From contig NZ_CP107905.1 in assembly GCF_036014015.1 (NCBI RefSeq), positions 558,001 to 622,000 on the forward strand: a stretch of DNA of 64,000 nucleotides, in the 5' to 3' direction. This document shows, piece by piece, positions 55,130 through 63,892 of the stretch. Position numbers and translations under genes: made by a program. Position 1 is the stretch's first letter. Each line of letters begins with the position of its first letter. The notes below the pieces were generated by a model that saw only the letters and a program-made list of their open reading frames with translations, made no database searches and was not told the origin of the DNA. This stretch comes from Streptomyces sp. NBC_00457. Its GTDB lineage: Bacteria > Actinomycetota > Actinomycetes > Streptomycetales > Streptomycetaceae.

Positions 55130-57988
55130 TCAGCTGTTCTCTGTCCGTTCGAGGGCGTCGAGTTGACGCTGGACGCGTTCGGCGGGCTGGTGGCGGTGTT
55201 GGTCCCGGTACATCGCGGCTGCCTCCTGCCAGGTGATGCGGGCCAGTTCCGGGTTGCCGAGCGCGTGGTAGCTGTGGCCCAGGCGGTCGAGCGTGTCGGC
55301 GGCCCAGTAGTCTCCGCCGATGGCGCGGTACCGGGACACGGCGAGCCGGTAGTGGTCCACCGCTTCGTCGTGGTGGCCGGTGTGGTGGGCGATGTAGCCG
55401 AGGCTGTCGAGGATGTCGGCTTCCACGCCCTCGTGCCGGATGCGGCGGGCCAACGGCAGTGCTGCCGCACAGTGGACGCGCGCCTGGTCGTAGTCCCCGA
55501 GCCGGGCGCTGTACCAGCCCACCGAGTTGAGCGCGGCGGCCCTGACCGCCGGCAGGTCCGCTTCCCGCTCCAGCTGTACGGCGAGGGTGGCGTGGTCCAG
55601 CGCCGCCCGCAGGTGATCCTGGCGCCCGTGTCCCTGTGCCAGCGCGATGTGGATGCGGGCCTGGGTGCCGTGGTCGCCGGCCTGCTCGGCCAGGCTCAGC
55701 GCATGCTCCAGTTGCTTGGTGGACTCTTCGTGTGCTCCGGCATAAGCGGCGGCGTGCCCGAGCCGCCACCGGGCCCGCACCTTCACGGCGAGCGAGTCGT
55801 CCGGATCGAGCGCGGCCAGTGCCGCCTGCCACATCGCCACTCGGTCGTGAACATGGCCCAGCAGACTCTGGAAGTGGTCCAGGCTCCATGCGAGCTGCCA
55901 CACGAGCCGGCGCCAGCCGCGGCCGGCCGCCAGTTCCTGCGCGGCGAGCAGATTGGGCAGTTCGTCGGCGAGCCACCGCACCGCCTCGGCCTGCGTGGTC
56001 AGCTGCTGCGGCCGGCAGCCGGGGCCGGGCGGGCCGAGCTGGGGAGGTGCGTCGTCCAGCTCCAGCACCATCAGACCGCGGGTCGCGCACGCGGTGTGCA
56101 GGTAGAACTCGACCAGTCGCCGCAGCGCCGCGTCCCGTTCGTCGGGCGCGAGGTCCTGCCGGCCCCGGTCGGCGGCGTAGAGACGCACCAGGTCATGCAT
56201 GCGCCAGCGCCCGGGCTCGTGCTGCTCGACGAGGTGCAGGTCCTCCAGGGCACGCAACGCCGCGCGGGCCTCCGGCGTGGGCAGGTCGGCGAGGGAAACG
56301 AGGGCGGACAGCCCGATGTCGGGACCGGGAGCAAGGCCCAGCAGGGCCAACAGCCGTGCCTGTACGGCGGTCAGGGCGTCGTACGACCATGACAGCACCT
56401 TCGGCAGACTCGCCGCGGGCGTGTCGTCGTCGAGGGCGTCGAGCCTGGTCGTGGCCTCGCGGAGTTCGGCGGCGATCCGGGCCAGCGGCAGGCGTGGGGT
56501 GCAGCCGGCGCGGCCGGCGACGATGCCCAGCGCGAGGGGGTATCCGCCGCACCAGATGAGCAGTTCCTCGACGGCGTCCGGCTCGGCGGCGGCCCGTGCG
56601 GTGCCCAGGCGCACGTCCAGGACGCGGCGCGATTCCTCCGCGCTCAGCGGGTCGAGGACGACGGGACGGGCACCGTGACGGGTGACCAGTTCGGTCAGTC
56701 TGCGGCGGCTGGTGATCAGGACGACGCAGTCCGGGTTGCCCGGCAGCAGCGGGACGACCTGGTCCGGGCTGCCGGCGTTGTCCAGCATCACCAGCATCCG
56801 CTTGTCCGCCAGCAGGCTCCGGTACAGGCCGGCCTGGCCCTGCAGCGTGGACGGCACGGCATGCGGGGCCACGCCCAGCGTTTCCAGGAAGCCGCGCAGG
56901 GCCGTGGTCGGCTCCATGGGCGGCACGGACGGATTGAAGCCCAGCAGGTCGACGAAGAGCTGACCGTCCGGGAAGTGTTCGGTGTGGCCGTGTGCCCAGT
57001 GCAACGCCAGCCAGGTCTTGCCGATGCCGCCCGCACCCGCGATCGCCGAGATGACGACCGCGGCCGGGCGTTCCGCGGCTGCGGCCAGGATCCCGTCCAG
57101 CCGCGCCAGTTCCTGCTCCCGACCGGTGAACCCCCTTGCGACTAAAGGCAATTGCGCCGGGACCGCCCGGCGACCGGGCCCCGCCTCGGCCGACGGCAGG
57201 GCGTCATGGGCCGTCGGCGAGGCGAATTCGCCGCGCAGGATGGCCAAATGCGTCCGCTGTGCCCCGGCCCCCGGGTCCGTCCCCAGCTCCTCGGACAGTT
57301 GCTTCTGCAGGTCGGTGTAGCGGGCCAGGGCCTCCGGACCGCGTCCGGCGGCCTGCAGCGCCCGCATCAGCGCCACGGTGAGCGGCTCGACCAGGGGATG
57401 CTCGGCGACCAGAGCGGTCAGCGTGCCGATCACCCCGGCGTGCCGGCCCACCCGGAACTCAGCATCGGCCCAGGCCAGCACCGCCTCGATGCGCTGCTGC
57501 TGCCAGCTCTCCCGGGTGCGGTCCGCCCACGCACCGGCCAGCCCGGCCAGCGGCTCACCGCGCCACAACCCGACCGCCTCACGCAGCATCGCCACCCGCT
57601 CGGCATCGGTGCGACCAGCCTCCCGGGCCTGTTCGAGCAGACGCCGGAACCGGTGCACGTCGACCCGGTCGGGCGGTACGTCGAGCAGGTAGCCGCCGGG
57701 GCCGCGCCGCAGCTGTGGCCCGGCGCTGTCCTCGCCCGAGCCGGCGGGTGCGCCCGTGCTCGCCAGCATCCTTCGGATCCGGGCGATGTGCGCGTAGAGC
57801 GAGGGACGCACCTGGGACGGCGGGTCCTCTCCCCAGACCCGGTCGATCAGCGTGTCCGTAGCCACCCAGCGGCCCGTATCCACCAGCAGTGCCGCAAGTA
57901 CCGTGCGCTGCTTGGCCGGACCGGCGTCCAGCACCGTGCCGTCCGCGCCTCGTAACTCCACCGTGCCCAACAGCAGAAAGTCCGTCAT
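55130..57988 (-). CDS. SARP/AfsR-type regulator with NB-ARC and TPR domains
   Basis: 952 residues: a winged-helix OmpR-like DNA-binding domain (MTDFLLLGTVELRGADGTVLDAGPAKQRTVLAALLVDTGRWV), the BTAD helical domain to about residue 245, an NB-ARC ATPase (AGAGGIGKTWLALHWAHGH Walker A, MLVMLDNA Walker B), then C-terminal TPR repeats (AALNSVGWYSARLGDYDQARVHCAAALPLAR and similar). This is the architecture of AfsR-like activators. The ATG at 57988 has GGGGAG upstream; the longer frame to 58075 is not conserved. No biosynthetic cluster is adjacent, so the target is unknown. Confidence 0.93.
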   Translation of the reverse strand: MTDFLLLGTVELRGADGTVLDAGPAKQRTVLAALLVDTGRWVATDTLIDRVWGEDPPSQVRPSLYAHIARIRRMLASTGAPAGSGEDSAGPQLRRGPGGYLLDVPPDRVDVHRFRRLLEQAREAGRTDAERVAMLREAVGLWRGEPLAGLAGAWADRTRESWQQQRIEAVLAWADAEFRVGRHAGVIGTLTALVAEHPLVEPLTVALMRALQAAGRGPEALARYTDLQKQLSEELGTDPGAGAQRTHLAILRGEFASPTAHDALPSAEAGPGRRAVPAQLPLVARGFTGREQELARLDGILAAAAERPAAVVISAIAGAGGIGKTWLALHWAHGHTEHFPDGQLFVDLLGFNPSVPPMEPTTALRGFLETLGVAPHAVPSTLQGQAGLYRSLLADKRMLVMLDNAGSPDQVVPLLPGNPDCVVLITSRRRLTELVTRHGARPVVLDPLSAEESRRVLDVRLGTARAAAEPDAVEELLIWCGGYPLALGIVAGRAGCTPRLPLARIAAELREATTRLDALDDDTPAASLPKVLSWSYDALTAVQARLLALLGLAPGPDIGLSALVSLADLPTPEARAALRALEDLHLVEQHEPGRWRMHDLVRLYAADRGRQDLAPDERDAALRRLVEFYLHTACATRGLMVLELDDAPPQLGPPGPGCRPQQLTTQAEAVRWLADELPNLLAAQELAAGRGWRRLVWQLAWSLDHFQSLLGHVHDRVAMWQAALAALDPDDSLAVKVRARWRLGHAAAYAGAHEESTKQLEHALSLAEQAGDHGTQARIHIALAQGHGRQDHLRAALDHATLAVQLEREADLPAVRAAALNSVGWYSARLGDYDQARVHCAAALPLARRIRHEGVEADILDSLGYIAHHTGHHDEAVDHYRLAVSRYRAIGGDYWAADTLDRLGHSYHALGNPELARITWQEAAAMYRDQHRHQPAERVQRQLDALERTENS

Positions 57989-58108
57989 GCGCTCCCCCGA
58001 GGTCACTGTGCACGAGCCCCTCACCAGTGAAGCAAGGTTCTCGCAAGGTTCCCGTCCATATTCACGCCACACCATGGGGACAGCGGTCGGTGACCACGCG
58101 GGGAGTCA

Positions 58109-58149
58109 CCGACCCGCTCGACCTCGTCGGGCCGGGTCGAGCGGGTCGG
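58109..58149. terminator. 15-bp perfect inverted repeat
   Basis: Arms 58109-58123 and 58135-58149 (CCGACCCGCTCGACC and its exact complement) with an 11-base loop. It lies just downstream of the decayed beta-propeller gene and upstream of the SARP gene, consistent with a terminator. Confidence 0.6.
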
Positions 58150-58177
58150 TCGTGCCGCGATGTTCGTGCCGGGGCGA

Positions 58178-58470
58178 TCAGGAGAAGTGACGGATGAAGA
58201 CGTCCGACGTGCCGTTGGTGTCGCCGGGCACGCTGTCGTCGGCCGTGGACTGGAAGACGGTGTCGGCCGATCCGCGTGTTTCTCATCCACAGGATTGAAT
58301 AGGCGACGTATTCCCCGTCACGGCTGATCACTGGGGGCTGGATCGGGGACAGTTGTCGTCGGCCTGGGTGCCGTCGGTCGCGACACTGATCCTCTCGGCA
58401 CCTGAGGGCTCTGCCGAGGCAGCTGCGGGCGGCACCCCGGTGACCGCGCAGACCACGACCGCCGCGGTCA
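58178..58470 (-). pseudogene. decayed PD40/TolB-like beta-propeller secreted protein
   Basis: On the minus strand: a signal-peptide-like LITALTAAVVVCAVTGVPPAAASA, then RISVATDGTQADDN, a frameshift, PVISRDGEYVAYS, another break, and ADTVFQSTADDSVPGDTNGTSDVFIRHFS ending at 58178. The ATDG...ADD.. and PVIS.DG.YVA.. words are typical of PD40 repeats. Most blades are deleted. Confidence 0.65.
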
Positions 58471-58479
58471 GGGCAGTGA

Positions 58480-59499
58480 TCAGCGGCGCCGCAGTGACGG
58501 GTCGAGCAGCGCCGGCGGGGTGTCGTGCTTCTCGTGCGGGGCTAGGTCGGTGCCGGGGGCGACGACGGCATCGATCGCGTCGAGCACATCGGCGGAGAGC
58601 ACGGTGTCCGCGGCGGCGAGTTGCGCGTGCAGGTGGTCCGGTGTGCGGGGGCCGATGAGGGCGCTCGTCACGCCGGGATGCGCGGTCACGAATCCGAGCG
58701 CGAGCTGGATCATGGTCAGCCCGGCCTCGTCGGCGACCTTGGCCAGCTGCTCGACGGCGTCCAACCTGGCCCGGTTGACGGGGAGGGAGAGGTCGAAGCG
58801 GTCGGGCATGAACGTGGAGCGGCTGGTGGTGACCTCCCGGCCCTCGCGGACCGCGCCCGACAGCCAGCCCGAGGCCAGCGGGCTCCACACCAGCACCCCG
58901 AGCCCGTACTGCTCGGTCACGGGCAGCACATGGGTCTCGATGCCGCGCTGGAGGATCGAGTAGCTTGGCTGTTCGGTGACGTAGCGGCTCAAGTGATGCT
59001 CGCGGGCGGCCCATTGGGCCTGCACGATGCGGTAGGCAGGGAACGTCGAGGAGCCGAAGTAGCGGATCTTTCCCGCGCGTTGCAGGTCGGTCAGCGCCGA
59101 CAGCGTCTCCTCGTCGCTGGTGTTCGGGTCCCACCGGTGGATCTGGTAGAGGTCGACGTGGTCCACGCCGAGGCGGCGCAGGCTGTCGTCCAGGGCGGTG
59201 ACCAGCCAACGGCGCGAGCTGCCCTGGTGGTTGGGTTCGTCGCTCATCGGCATGGTCGCCTTCGTGGCCAGCACGATGTCGTCGCGGCGGCCGGCGATGG
59301 CTTTGCCGACCAGCTCCTCCGACTCGCCGGCGCTGTACATGTCCGCGGTGTCGATGACGTTGATCCCGCCCTCGAGTGCGGCATCGACGAGGGCGGTGGC
59401 CTCGTCCTGGGTGGTACGTCCGATCCTGCCGAAGTTCATCGCGCCGAGCGCGAGGGAGCTGACCTGCACACCGGTGCGGCCCAAGGTGCGGTACTGCAT
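58480..59499 (-). CDS. aldo/keto reductase
   Basis: A 339-residue AKR-superfamily NADPH oxidoreductase: RTGVQVSSLALGAMNFG at the N-terminus, catalytic D-T-A-D-MYSAGESEELVGKA (Asp, Tyr), LATKAT (Lys), HVDLYQIHRWDP (His), and the cofactor-binding WSPLASGWLSG and ALIGPRTPDHL. The closest groups are YajO/TAS-like reductases of aldehydes and ketones. The ATG at 59499 has GGAGG upstream. It is divergent from a TetR gene with a shared operator. Confidence 0.93.
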   Translation of the reverse strand: MQYRTLGRTGVQVSSLALGAMNFGRIGRTTQDEATALVDAALEGGINVIDTADMYSAGESEELVGKAIAGRRDDIVLATKATMPMSDEPNHQGSSRRWLVTALDDSLRRLGVDHVDLYQIHRWDPNTSDEETLSALTDLQRAGKIRYFGSSTFPAYRIVQAQWAAREHHLSRYVTEQPSYSILQRGIETHVLPVTEQYGLGVLVWSPLASGWLSGAVREGREVTTSRSTFMPDRFDLSLPVNRARLDAVEQLAKVADEAGLTMIQLALGFVTAHPGVTSALIGPRTPDHLHAQLAAADTVLSADVLDAIDAVVAPGTDLAPHEKHDTPPALLDPSLRRR

Positions 59500-59530
59500 G
59501 ACCGTATGCCTCCATGGCGGATATCATGAA

Positions 59531-59577
59531 TAAGCGGAACGTTGCTCCGCTAACGATACGGAGCGATGTTCCGCTTA
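59531..59577. promoter_or_regulatory. TetR-type operator, near-perfect 47-bp palindrome
   Basis: Two 19-base arms (59531-59549 and 59559-59577) match at 17 of 19 positions around a 9-base spacer. The outer parts are TAAGCGGAAC and GTTCCGCTTA; the inner parts are GCTCCG and CGGAGC. It lies between the aldo/keto reductase and TetR starts, as expected for an autoregulated divergent pair. Confidence 0.75.
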
Positions 59578-59612
59578 GCAAGCGCGGCCGGCGAATCAGT
59601 GGAGGAAATGGC

Positions 59613-60206
59613 GTGGGGAACAACAGCGAGGAGGGCGTGGCACGCCCGGCCCGGCCCAAGCGGGCGGACGCCCGGCGCAACAAGGAGACCCTGCTCGACG
59701 CGGCCGCAGCGGTCTTCGTCACCGCGGGCGTGGACGCGCCGGTACGCGATATCGCGGCCCGGGCCGGCGTCGGGATGGGCACGATCTACCGCCACTTCCC
59801 CACCCGAGCGGATCTCATCATCGCCGTCTACCGGCACCAGGTCGACGCCTGCGCCGAGGCGGGGCCGGCCCTTCTCTCGGCCGCCCCGACCCCGCATGCC
59901 GCACTGGGACAGTGGATCGACCTCTTCGTCGACTTCCTGGTCACCAAGCACGGACTCGCCGCCGTGCTGCAGTCCGACAACTCCGGCTTCGACACGCTGC
60001 ACGCCTACTTCCTCGACCGCCTGGTGCCCGTCTGCGCCCAGCTGCTCGAAGCCGCGGCCGTCGCCGGGGAGATCCGCGCCGACGTGGACGCCTACGCGCT
60101 CATGCGCGGCGTCGGCAACCTCTGCATCGGCGCGGACAGCGATCCCCGCTACGACGCCCGCCAACTGGTCGCACTCCTCATCGCGGGCCTGCGCCGACCG
60201 CAGTGA
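59613..60206 (+). CDS. TetR-family transcriptional repressor
   Basis: 197 residues. The N-terminal helix-turn-helix (NKETLLDAAAAVFVTAGVDAPVRDIAARAGVGMGTIYRHFPTRADLIIAVY) is followed by an all-helical ligand domain. The GTG at 59613 has GGAGG seven bases upstream; a longer frame to 59514 would run through the operator and is rejected. It probably represses itself and the aldo/keto reductase, with an unknown, perhaps aldehyde-type, inducer. Confidence 0.92.
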   Translation: MGNNSEEGVARPARPKRADARRNKETLLDAAAAVFVTAGVDAPVRDIAARAGVGMGTIYRHFPTRADLIIAVYRHQVDACAEAGPALLSAAPTPHAALGQWIDLFVDFLVTKHGLAAVLQSDNSGFDTLHAYFLDRLVPVCAQLLEAAAVAGEIRADVDAYALMRGVGNLCIGADSDPRYDARQLVALLIAGLRRPQ

Positions 60207-60278
60207 AGACGTCGACGGCCGCCCGGCGGGAAGCCGGGCGGCCGTCGACGTGTCTCGTTTCGCGGGTGGGCGGTGCAC

Positions 60279-60584
60279 CTATTCCTGTGCGTGCCGAATG
60301 GCGTCCAGCACGATGTGCGCCACATGGTCGTCGGTCAGGCTGTACTGGGTCTCGCGGGCGTGACGCCGGGCCGTGACTATGCGCGAGGTGCGCAGCACCC
60401 GCAGATGCTGGGAGACCAGCGGCTGGCTCACGCCCAGTGCGGCGACGAGTTCATGGACGTACTTTCCGCCCCCGGCCAGTTCGCGCACGATGCCGACGCG
60501 CACGGGTGAGGCCAGCGCGCGCAGCAGGTCGCTGGCCGCCTGGAGAGTCTCCAGCGGCTCACGGGCAGGGGAAGGGGAAGTCAT
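60279..60584 (-). CDS. ArsR/SmtB-family metal-responsive regulator
   Basis: 101 residues: winged helix (LLRALASPVRVGIVRELAGGGKYVHELVAALGVSQPLVSQHLRVLRTSRIVTARR) and a C-terminal helix carrying DDHVAHIVLDAIRHAQE, which fits the alpha-5 zinc site (D/H...H/H) of SmtB/CzrA-like sensors. No alpha-3 CxC is present, so Zn/Co rather than As or Cd is likely. The ATG at 60584 is used; an AT-rich operator-like element lies directly upstream. It is associated with the zinc genes to its right. Confidence 0.88.
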   Translation of the reverse strand: MTSPSPAREPLETLQAASDLLRALASPVRVGIVRELAGGGKYVHELVAALGVSQPLVSQHLRVLRTSRIVTARRHARETQYSLTDDHVAHIVLDAIRHAQE

Positions 60585-60599
60585 CGCCACATGCACAAA

Positions 60600-60618
60600 T
60601 TAGCATATGACAATGATT
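60600..60618. promoter_or_regulatory. AT-rich metal-regulator operator upstream of arsR
   Basis: TTAGCATATGACAATGATT. It shares CATATGACAAT with the znuA upstream element (63874) and the CATAT..CAAT core with the element before the His-rich gene (61001). The TGACAATGATT part resembles Zur boxes. Confidence 0.6.
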
Positions 60619-60635
60619 CCCAGCGCCGCGGATTC

Positions 60636-60938
60636 TCAGTGGTCGTCCCAGTGCCCGTCGTGAACGGCGTGACGGTGACCGTCGTGCACGTAGTCGGTGT
60701 GGTCCTCGTGCGGGACGGCGACATGTCCGCACCCCTCACCGTGCTGATGGTCGTGGCCTTCGTGGGCGGCGTGACCGCCGGCGGCGCACTCGTCGACGTG
60801 GTCGCCGTGGACGCGGTGAATGTGGCCGTCGTGGGCGTAGTCGGTGTGGTCGCCGTGCGGGATGGCCACGTGTCCGCAGCCATCGCCGTGGGTGTGTACG
60901 TGGTCCTGGTGCGTGCGGTGGTCGGTGGCGGTACTCAT
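60636..60938 (-). CDS. histidine-rich metal-binding protein with internal duplication
   Basis: 100 residues of which 27 are His, plus 3 Cys. Two homologous halves, GDGCGHVAIPHGDHTDYAHDGHIH and GEGCGHVAVPHEDHTDYVHDGHRH, each contain a GCGHVA-PH-DHTDY motif. No signal peptide is seen, so it is probably a cytoplasmic zinc store or chaperone. The ATG at 60938 has AAGGAG upstream. It lies between arsR and znuB, co-oriented, with its own AT-rich operator-like element, so it may respond to metal excess or starvation independently of znuABC. Confidence 0.82.
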   Translation of the reverse strand: MSTATDHRTHQDHVHTHGDGCGHVAIPHGDHTDYAHDGHIHRVHGDHVDECAAGGHAAHEGHDHQHGEGCGHVAVPHEDHTDYVHDGHRHAVHDGHWDDH

Positions 60939-61000
60939 GGGGGCTCCTTGCGCATTCCTCTGACCGGCCGCGGACTCATGCCGGCTGATCCATTGCGACA

Positions 61001-61015
61001 TTAACATATAGCAAT
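61001..61015. promoter_or_regulatory. AT-rich operator-like element upstream of the His-rich gene
   Basis: TTAACATATAGCAAT, 12 of 15 identical to the arsR element. It lacks the Zur-like ATNATT extension, which suggests ArsR rather than Zur control. Confidence 0.5.
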
Positions 61016-61070
61016 TCCTGCATGCATCCAGCCCGGCAGGTGCGCTCTTCGGGCAGCCGGTGAAGGTCGG

Positions 61071-61952
61071 TCAGGCGGACTCGGGAACGGTTTCCCGCGC
61101 TCCCCACTGCCGGGTCCGGTACGTGCCCACCAGTCGGCAGACCAGGTAGATCGCGAACGAGATGGTGGTCACGTAGGGGCTGATGGGAATGCTGCTGCCC
61201 AGGGCCAGCAGGATCCCGCCCTCGATGGAGGCCACCGCGAAGAGCACGCTCAGCACGGGCAGCAGCACGGGAGACGCGGTGATCCGGGCGGCGGCGGCCG
61301 CGGGGGTGACGACGAGGGTGAGGACCAGCAGCGCGCCGACGATCTGCACGGACAGCGCGACCGCGAGCCCCAGCACGAGCATGAAGGCGAACGACAGGGC
61401 CCGAACCGGCACCCCCCGGGCCCCGGCCACCTCCGGGTCGGCGCTGGCGAAGGCGAGCGGGCGCCACATGATCATCAGCGCTACGAGCACCACGGCCGAC
61501 GTGCCGAGCAGCCAGGACATCTGCGGGGTGTCGACGGCGACGATCTGCCCGGTGAGGATGCCGAACTTGTTCGCCGCCCGGCCCTTGTACAGGGCGAGGA
61601 AGAGCACGCCGAGGCCGAGGCCGAACGGCATGAGAGTCCCGATCACCGAGTTGCGGTCCCGCGCGCGCGAACCGAGCAGCCCGATGGCTCCCGCGGCGAT
61701 GAGCGAGCCGACGATCGAGCCGCCCACGATGTTCACACCCAGCAGCAGCGCGGCCGAGGCCCCGGCGAACGACAGCTCGCTGATCCCGTGCACGGCGAAC
61801 GGCAGGTCCCGCATGATGACGAAGACCCCGACCAGGCCACCGACCAGGCCGAGTGCGACGCCGGCGATGAGGGAGTTGCGGACCAGGGCGAGCAGTTCGC
61901 CGTAGTTGTCGAAGTTGAAGATCTGCTGCCAGATCCCCTCGGCGATCGTCAT
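61071..61952 (-). CDS. znuB: zinc/manganese ABC transporter permease
   Basis: A 293-residue ABC-3-type permease with about eight transmembrane helices (e.g. SLIAGVALGLVGGLVGVFVIM, ALSFAFMLVLGLAVALSVQIVGALLVL) and the typical HGISELSFAGAS coupling segment. It forms the membrane channel of the zinc importer with ZnuC. The ATG at 61952 overlaps the znuC stop (ATGA), indicating translational coupling. Confidence 0.92.
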   Translation of the reverse strand: MTIAEGIWQQIFNFDNYGELLALVRNSLIAGVALGLVGGLVGVFVIMRDLPFAVHGISELSFAGASAALLLGVNIVGGSIVGSLIAAGAIGLLGSRARDRNSVIGTLMPFGLGLGVLFLALYKGRAANKFGILTGQIVAVDTPQMSWLLGTSAVVLVALMIMWRPLAFASADPEVAGARGVPVRALSFAFMLVLGLAVALSVQIVGALLVLTLVVTPAAAAARITASPVLLPVLSVLFAVASIEGGILLALGSSIPISPYVTTISFAIYLVCRLVGTYRTRQWGARETVPESA

Positions 61953-62830
61953 GGCCGTACTCCGTGGGGCAGTTCGGAGTGGTGCGGTGGCTGGGCCACC
62001 TCGTCGGGCACGCCGACGACCGTGATCCGGTCCCGGACCCGGATGACGTCGACCTGTGTGCCGTACAGCTGCGACAGCGCCTGAGAGGTCAGCACCTCGT
62101 CGGGGGTGCCGACCCGGAAGCCCCCGCGGGCGAGGTACAGCACGCGGTCCACCAGTCCCAGCACGGGGTTGATCTCGTGGGTCACGAACACCACCGCCGT
62201 GCCGTGCGAGCGGCGCCGGGAGTCCACCAGTTCCGTCACCGCTCGCTGATGGTGCAGGTCGAGGGAGAGCAGCGGCTCGTCGCACAGCAGGATGCGCGGG
62301 TCGGTCGCCAGCGCCTGCCCGATGCGGACGCGCTGGCGTTCGCCGCCCGAGAGCAGGGCGACGGGGACATCCGCGTACGCGGCGGCCCCGACCGAGGCGA
62401 GGACCTCGTCCACGCGGCGGCGTACGGCGCCCGAGCGCAGCCGCGGCCCGAAGCCGTGCCCGTCGATGCCGAAGCGGACCAGGTCCCGGGCGCGCAACAT
62501 CGCCTGCTCGGACAGTGTGGCCTGCTGCGGGACGTAGCCGATGTGCCTGCTGCCCTTGTGCGGCGGGCGGCCAAGAACCGTCAACTTCCCTGCGGACAGC
62601 TGCCGTTGGCCCAGCAGGGCGCGTACGAAGCTGGTCTTCCCGGATCCGTTGGGCCCGAGCACGGCCAGGAACTCCCCTGTCCGTACGTCGAGATCGAGGT
62701 CCTGCCACAGCACCCGCGCACCGTAGGACAGGGCCGCACCGCGCAGGCTGATCACCGCGGCGTCCGTGCCGCGGTCCTCGATCCTGCCCTCACGGGCACG
62801 GGGCAAGGAGGTCACCGTGGGCCGCCTCAC
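61949..62830 (-). CDS. znuC: zinc ABC transporter ATP-binding protein
   Basis: 293 residues: Walker A GPNGSGKTS near residue 60, Q-loop YVPQQATL, signature LSGGERQR, Walker B ILLCDEPLLSLD and H-loop VTHE. The N-terminal 30 residues are an unconserved extension. The GTG at 62830 overlaps the znuA stop (GTGA). It energises zinc import. Confidence 0.92.
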   Translation of the reverse strand: MRRPTVTSLPRAREGRIEDRGTDAAVISLRGAALSYGARVLWQDLDLDVRTGEFLAVLGPNGSGKTSFVRALLGQRQLSAGKLTVLGRPPHKGSRHIGYVPQQATLSEQAMLRARDLVRFGIDGHGFGPRLRSGAVRRRVDEVLASVGAAAYADVPVALLSGGERQRVRIGQALATDPRILLCDEPLLSLDLHHQRAVTELVDSRRRSHGTAVVFVTHEINPVLGLVDRVLYLARGGFRVGTPDEVLTSQALSQLYGTQVDVIRVRDRITVVGVPDEVAQPPHHSELPHGVRP

Positions 62831-63768
62831 TTGCCCAGCGCGCTCGCGAGCGCGTCGACGTTGCCGGTCATCCAGCCGATGTAGTCCTGGCCCTCGGGCA
62901 GGGTCTCGGTGACGGGGACGACGGGAATCCCGGCGGTCCTGGCCGCCCGCTCGACCTTCTCGGTCTGCGGTCCGGAGGTCTGCTCGTTGTAGACCAGCGC
63001 CTCGACCTTCTTGTCGGTGAACAGCGCCAGCGTCTCCTCCAGGGTCCTCGGGGAGACGTCGTCGCCTTCCTCGATGGCTTCGCTGAACTCCTCGGGCGTC
63101 TTGTTCACCAAGCCGCTCGCCTCGGTCAGGTACAGCGGCACCGGCTCGGTGATGGCGATCGGCTCGCCGCCGTGGCCGGCCTTGATCCGCGCTTCCTTCG
63201 CCTCCAGCGGTTTCAGTTTCGCCTTGAAGGCGCCCGCGTTCTTGGTGAAGGTGGCGGCGTCGTCCGGGTCGGCCTTGGTCAGGGCTGCCGCGATGCGGTC
63301 GGCGAGTTCGGCGGTCGTGGGGAAGTCGTACCAGACGTGCTCGTTGAGTTCCCCGCCCGCCGGGGCGGTCTTCCCGGAGACCTTGACGGCGTTGATCACT
63401 TCGGCGGACGAGTTGTCGCTGCTCTTCAGCATGCGGTCGATGAAGTCGTCGTAACCGCCGCCGTTCTCGACGACGACCTTCGCCTTGGACAGCGCCAACT
63501 GGTTCTGCGTATTGGCCTCGTAGGAGTGCGGGTCCTGGTCGGGATCACTGATGATCGAAGTGATGTCGACCTTCCCGCCGCCTATCTGCTTGACGATGTC
63601 GCCGTAGACGTTCGTCGAGGTCACCACGGCGACGGCGGACGCGGAAACGGGACTCTGGCCTGCGGCGGTGCCGCTGCCGGAGTCGGACGAACTGCCGCAA
63701 CCGGCCAGCAGGACCAGGGAAGCACCGGTGATGAGCGGCGCCAGGCGCCGAGGTGAGGACGCAGGCAT
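62827..63768 (-). CDS. znuA: zinc-binding lipoprotein of the ABC importer
   Basis: A 313-residue cluster A-I solute-binding protein. The lipobox LAGC ends a short signal peptide (Cys near residue 24). Metal ligands are expected at DPHSYE (His), NEHVWYD (His), ITEPVP (Glu in place of the common His region) and the late VYNEQTS segment. A long His-rich loop, frequent in ZnuA, is missing; the 27-His protein downstream may compensate. The ATG at 63768 has GGAGG upstream. First gene of znuACB. Confidence 0.92.
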   Translation of the reverse strand: MPASSPRRLAPLITGASLVLLAGCGSSSDSGSGTAAGQSPVSASAVAVVTSTNVYGDIVKQIGGGKVDITSIISDPDQDPHSYEANTQNQLALSKAKVVVENGGGYDDFIDRMLKSSDNSSAEVINAVKVSGKTAPAGGELNEHVWYDFPTTAELADRIAAALTKADPDDAATFTKNAGAFKAKLKPLEAKEARIKAGHGGEPIAITEPVPLYLTEASGLVNKTPEEFSEAIEEGDDVSPRTLEETLALFTDKKVEALVYNEQTSGPQTEKVERAARTAGIPVVPVTETLPEGQDYIGWMTGNVDALASALGK

Positions 63769-63873
63769 GAATGATTCCTCCGCAACCAGGGGGACGTCCA
63801 CCGGGCTCGATCTGTCCCGGTGTCAGCGCCACGCTAGATGGAAACGGATGTCAAGAACGCCTTCCAGTCATTC

Positions 63874-63892
63874 CATATGACAATCATTACCG
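63874..63892. promoter_or_regulatory. Zur-box-like element upstream of znuA
   Basis: CATATGACAATCATTACCG, sharing CATATGACAAT and ATT with the arsR element. TGACAATCATTACC resembles actinobacterial Zur boxes. The position about 105 bases before the start fits a promoter-overlapping operator. Confidence 0.65.
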
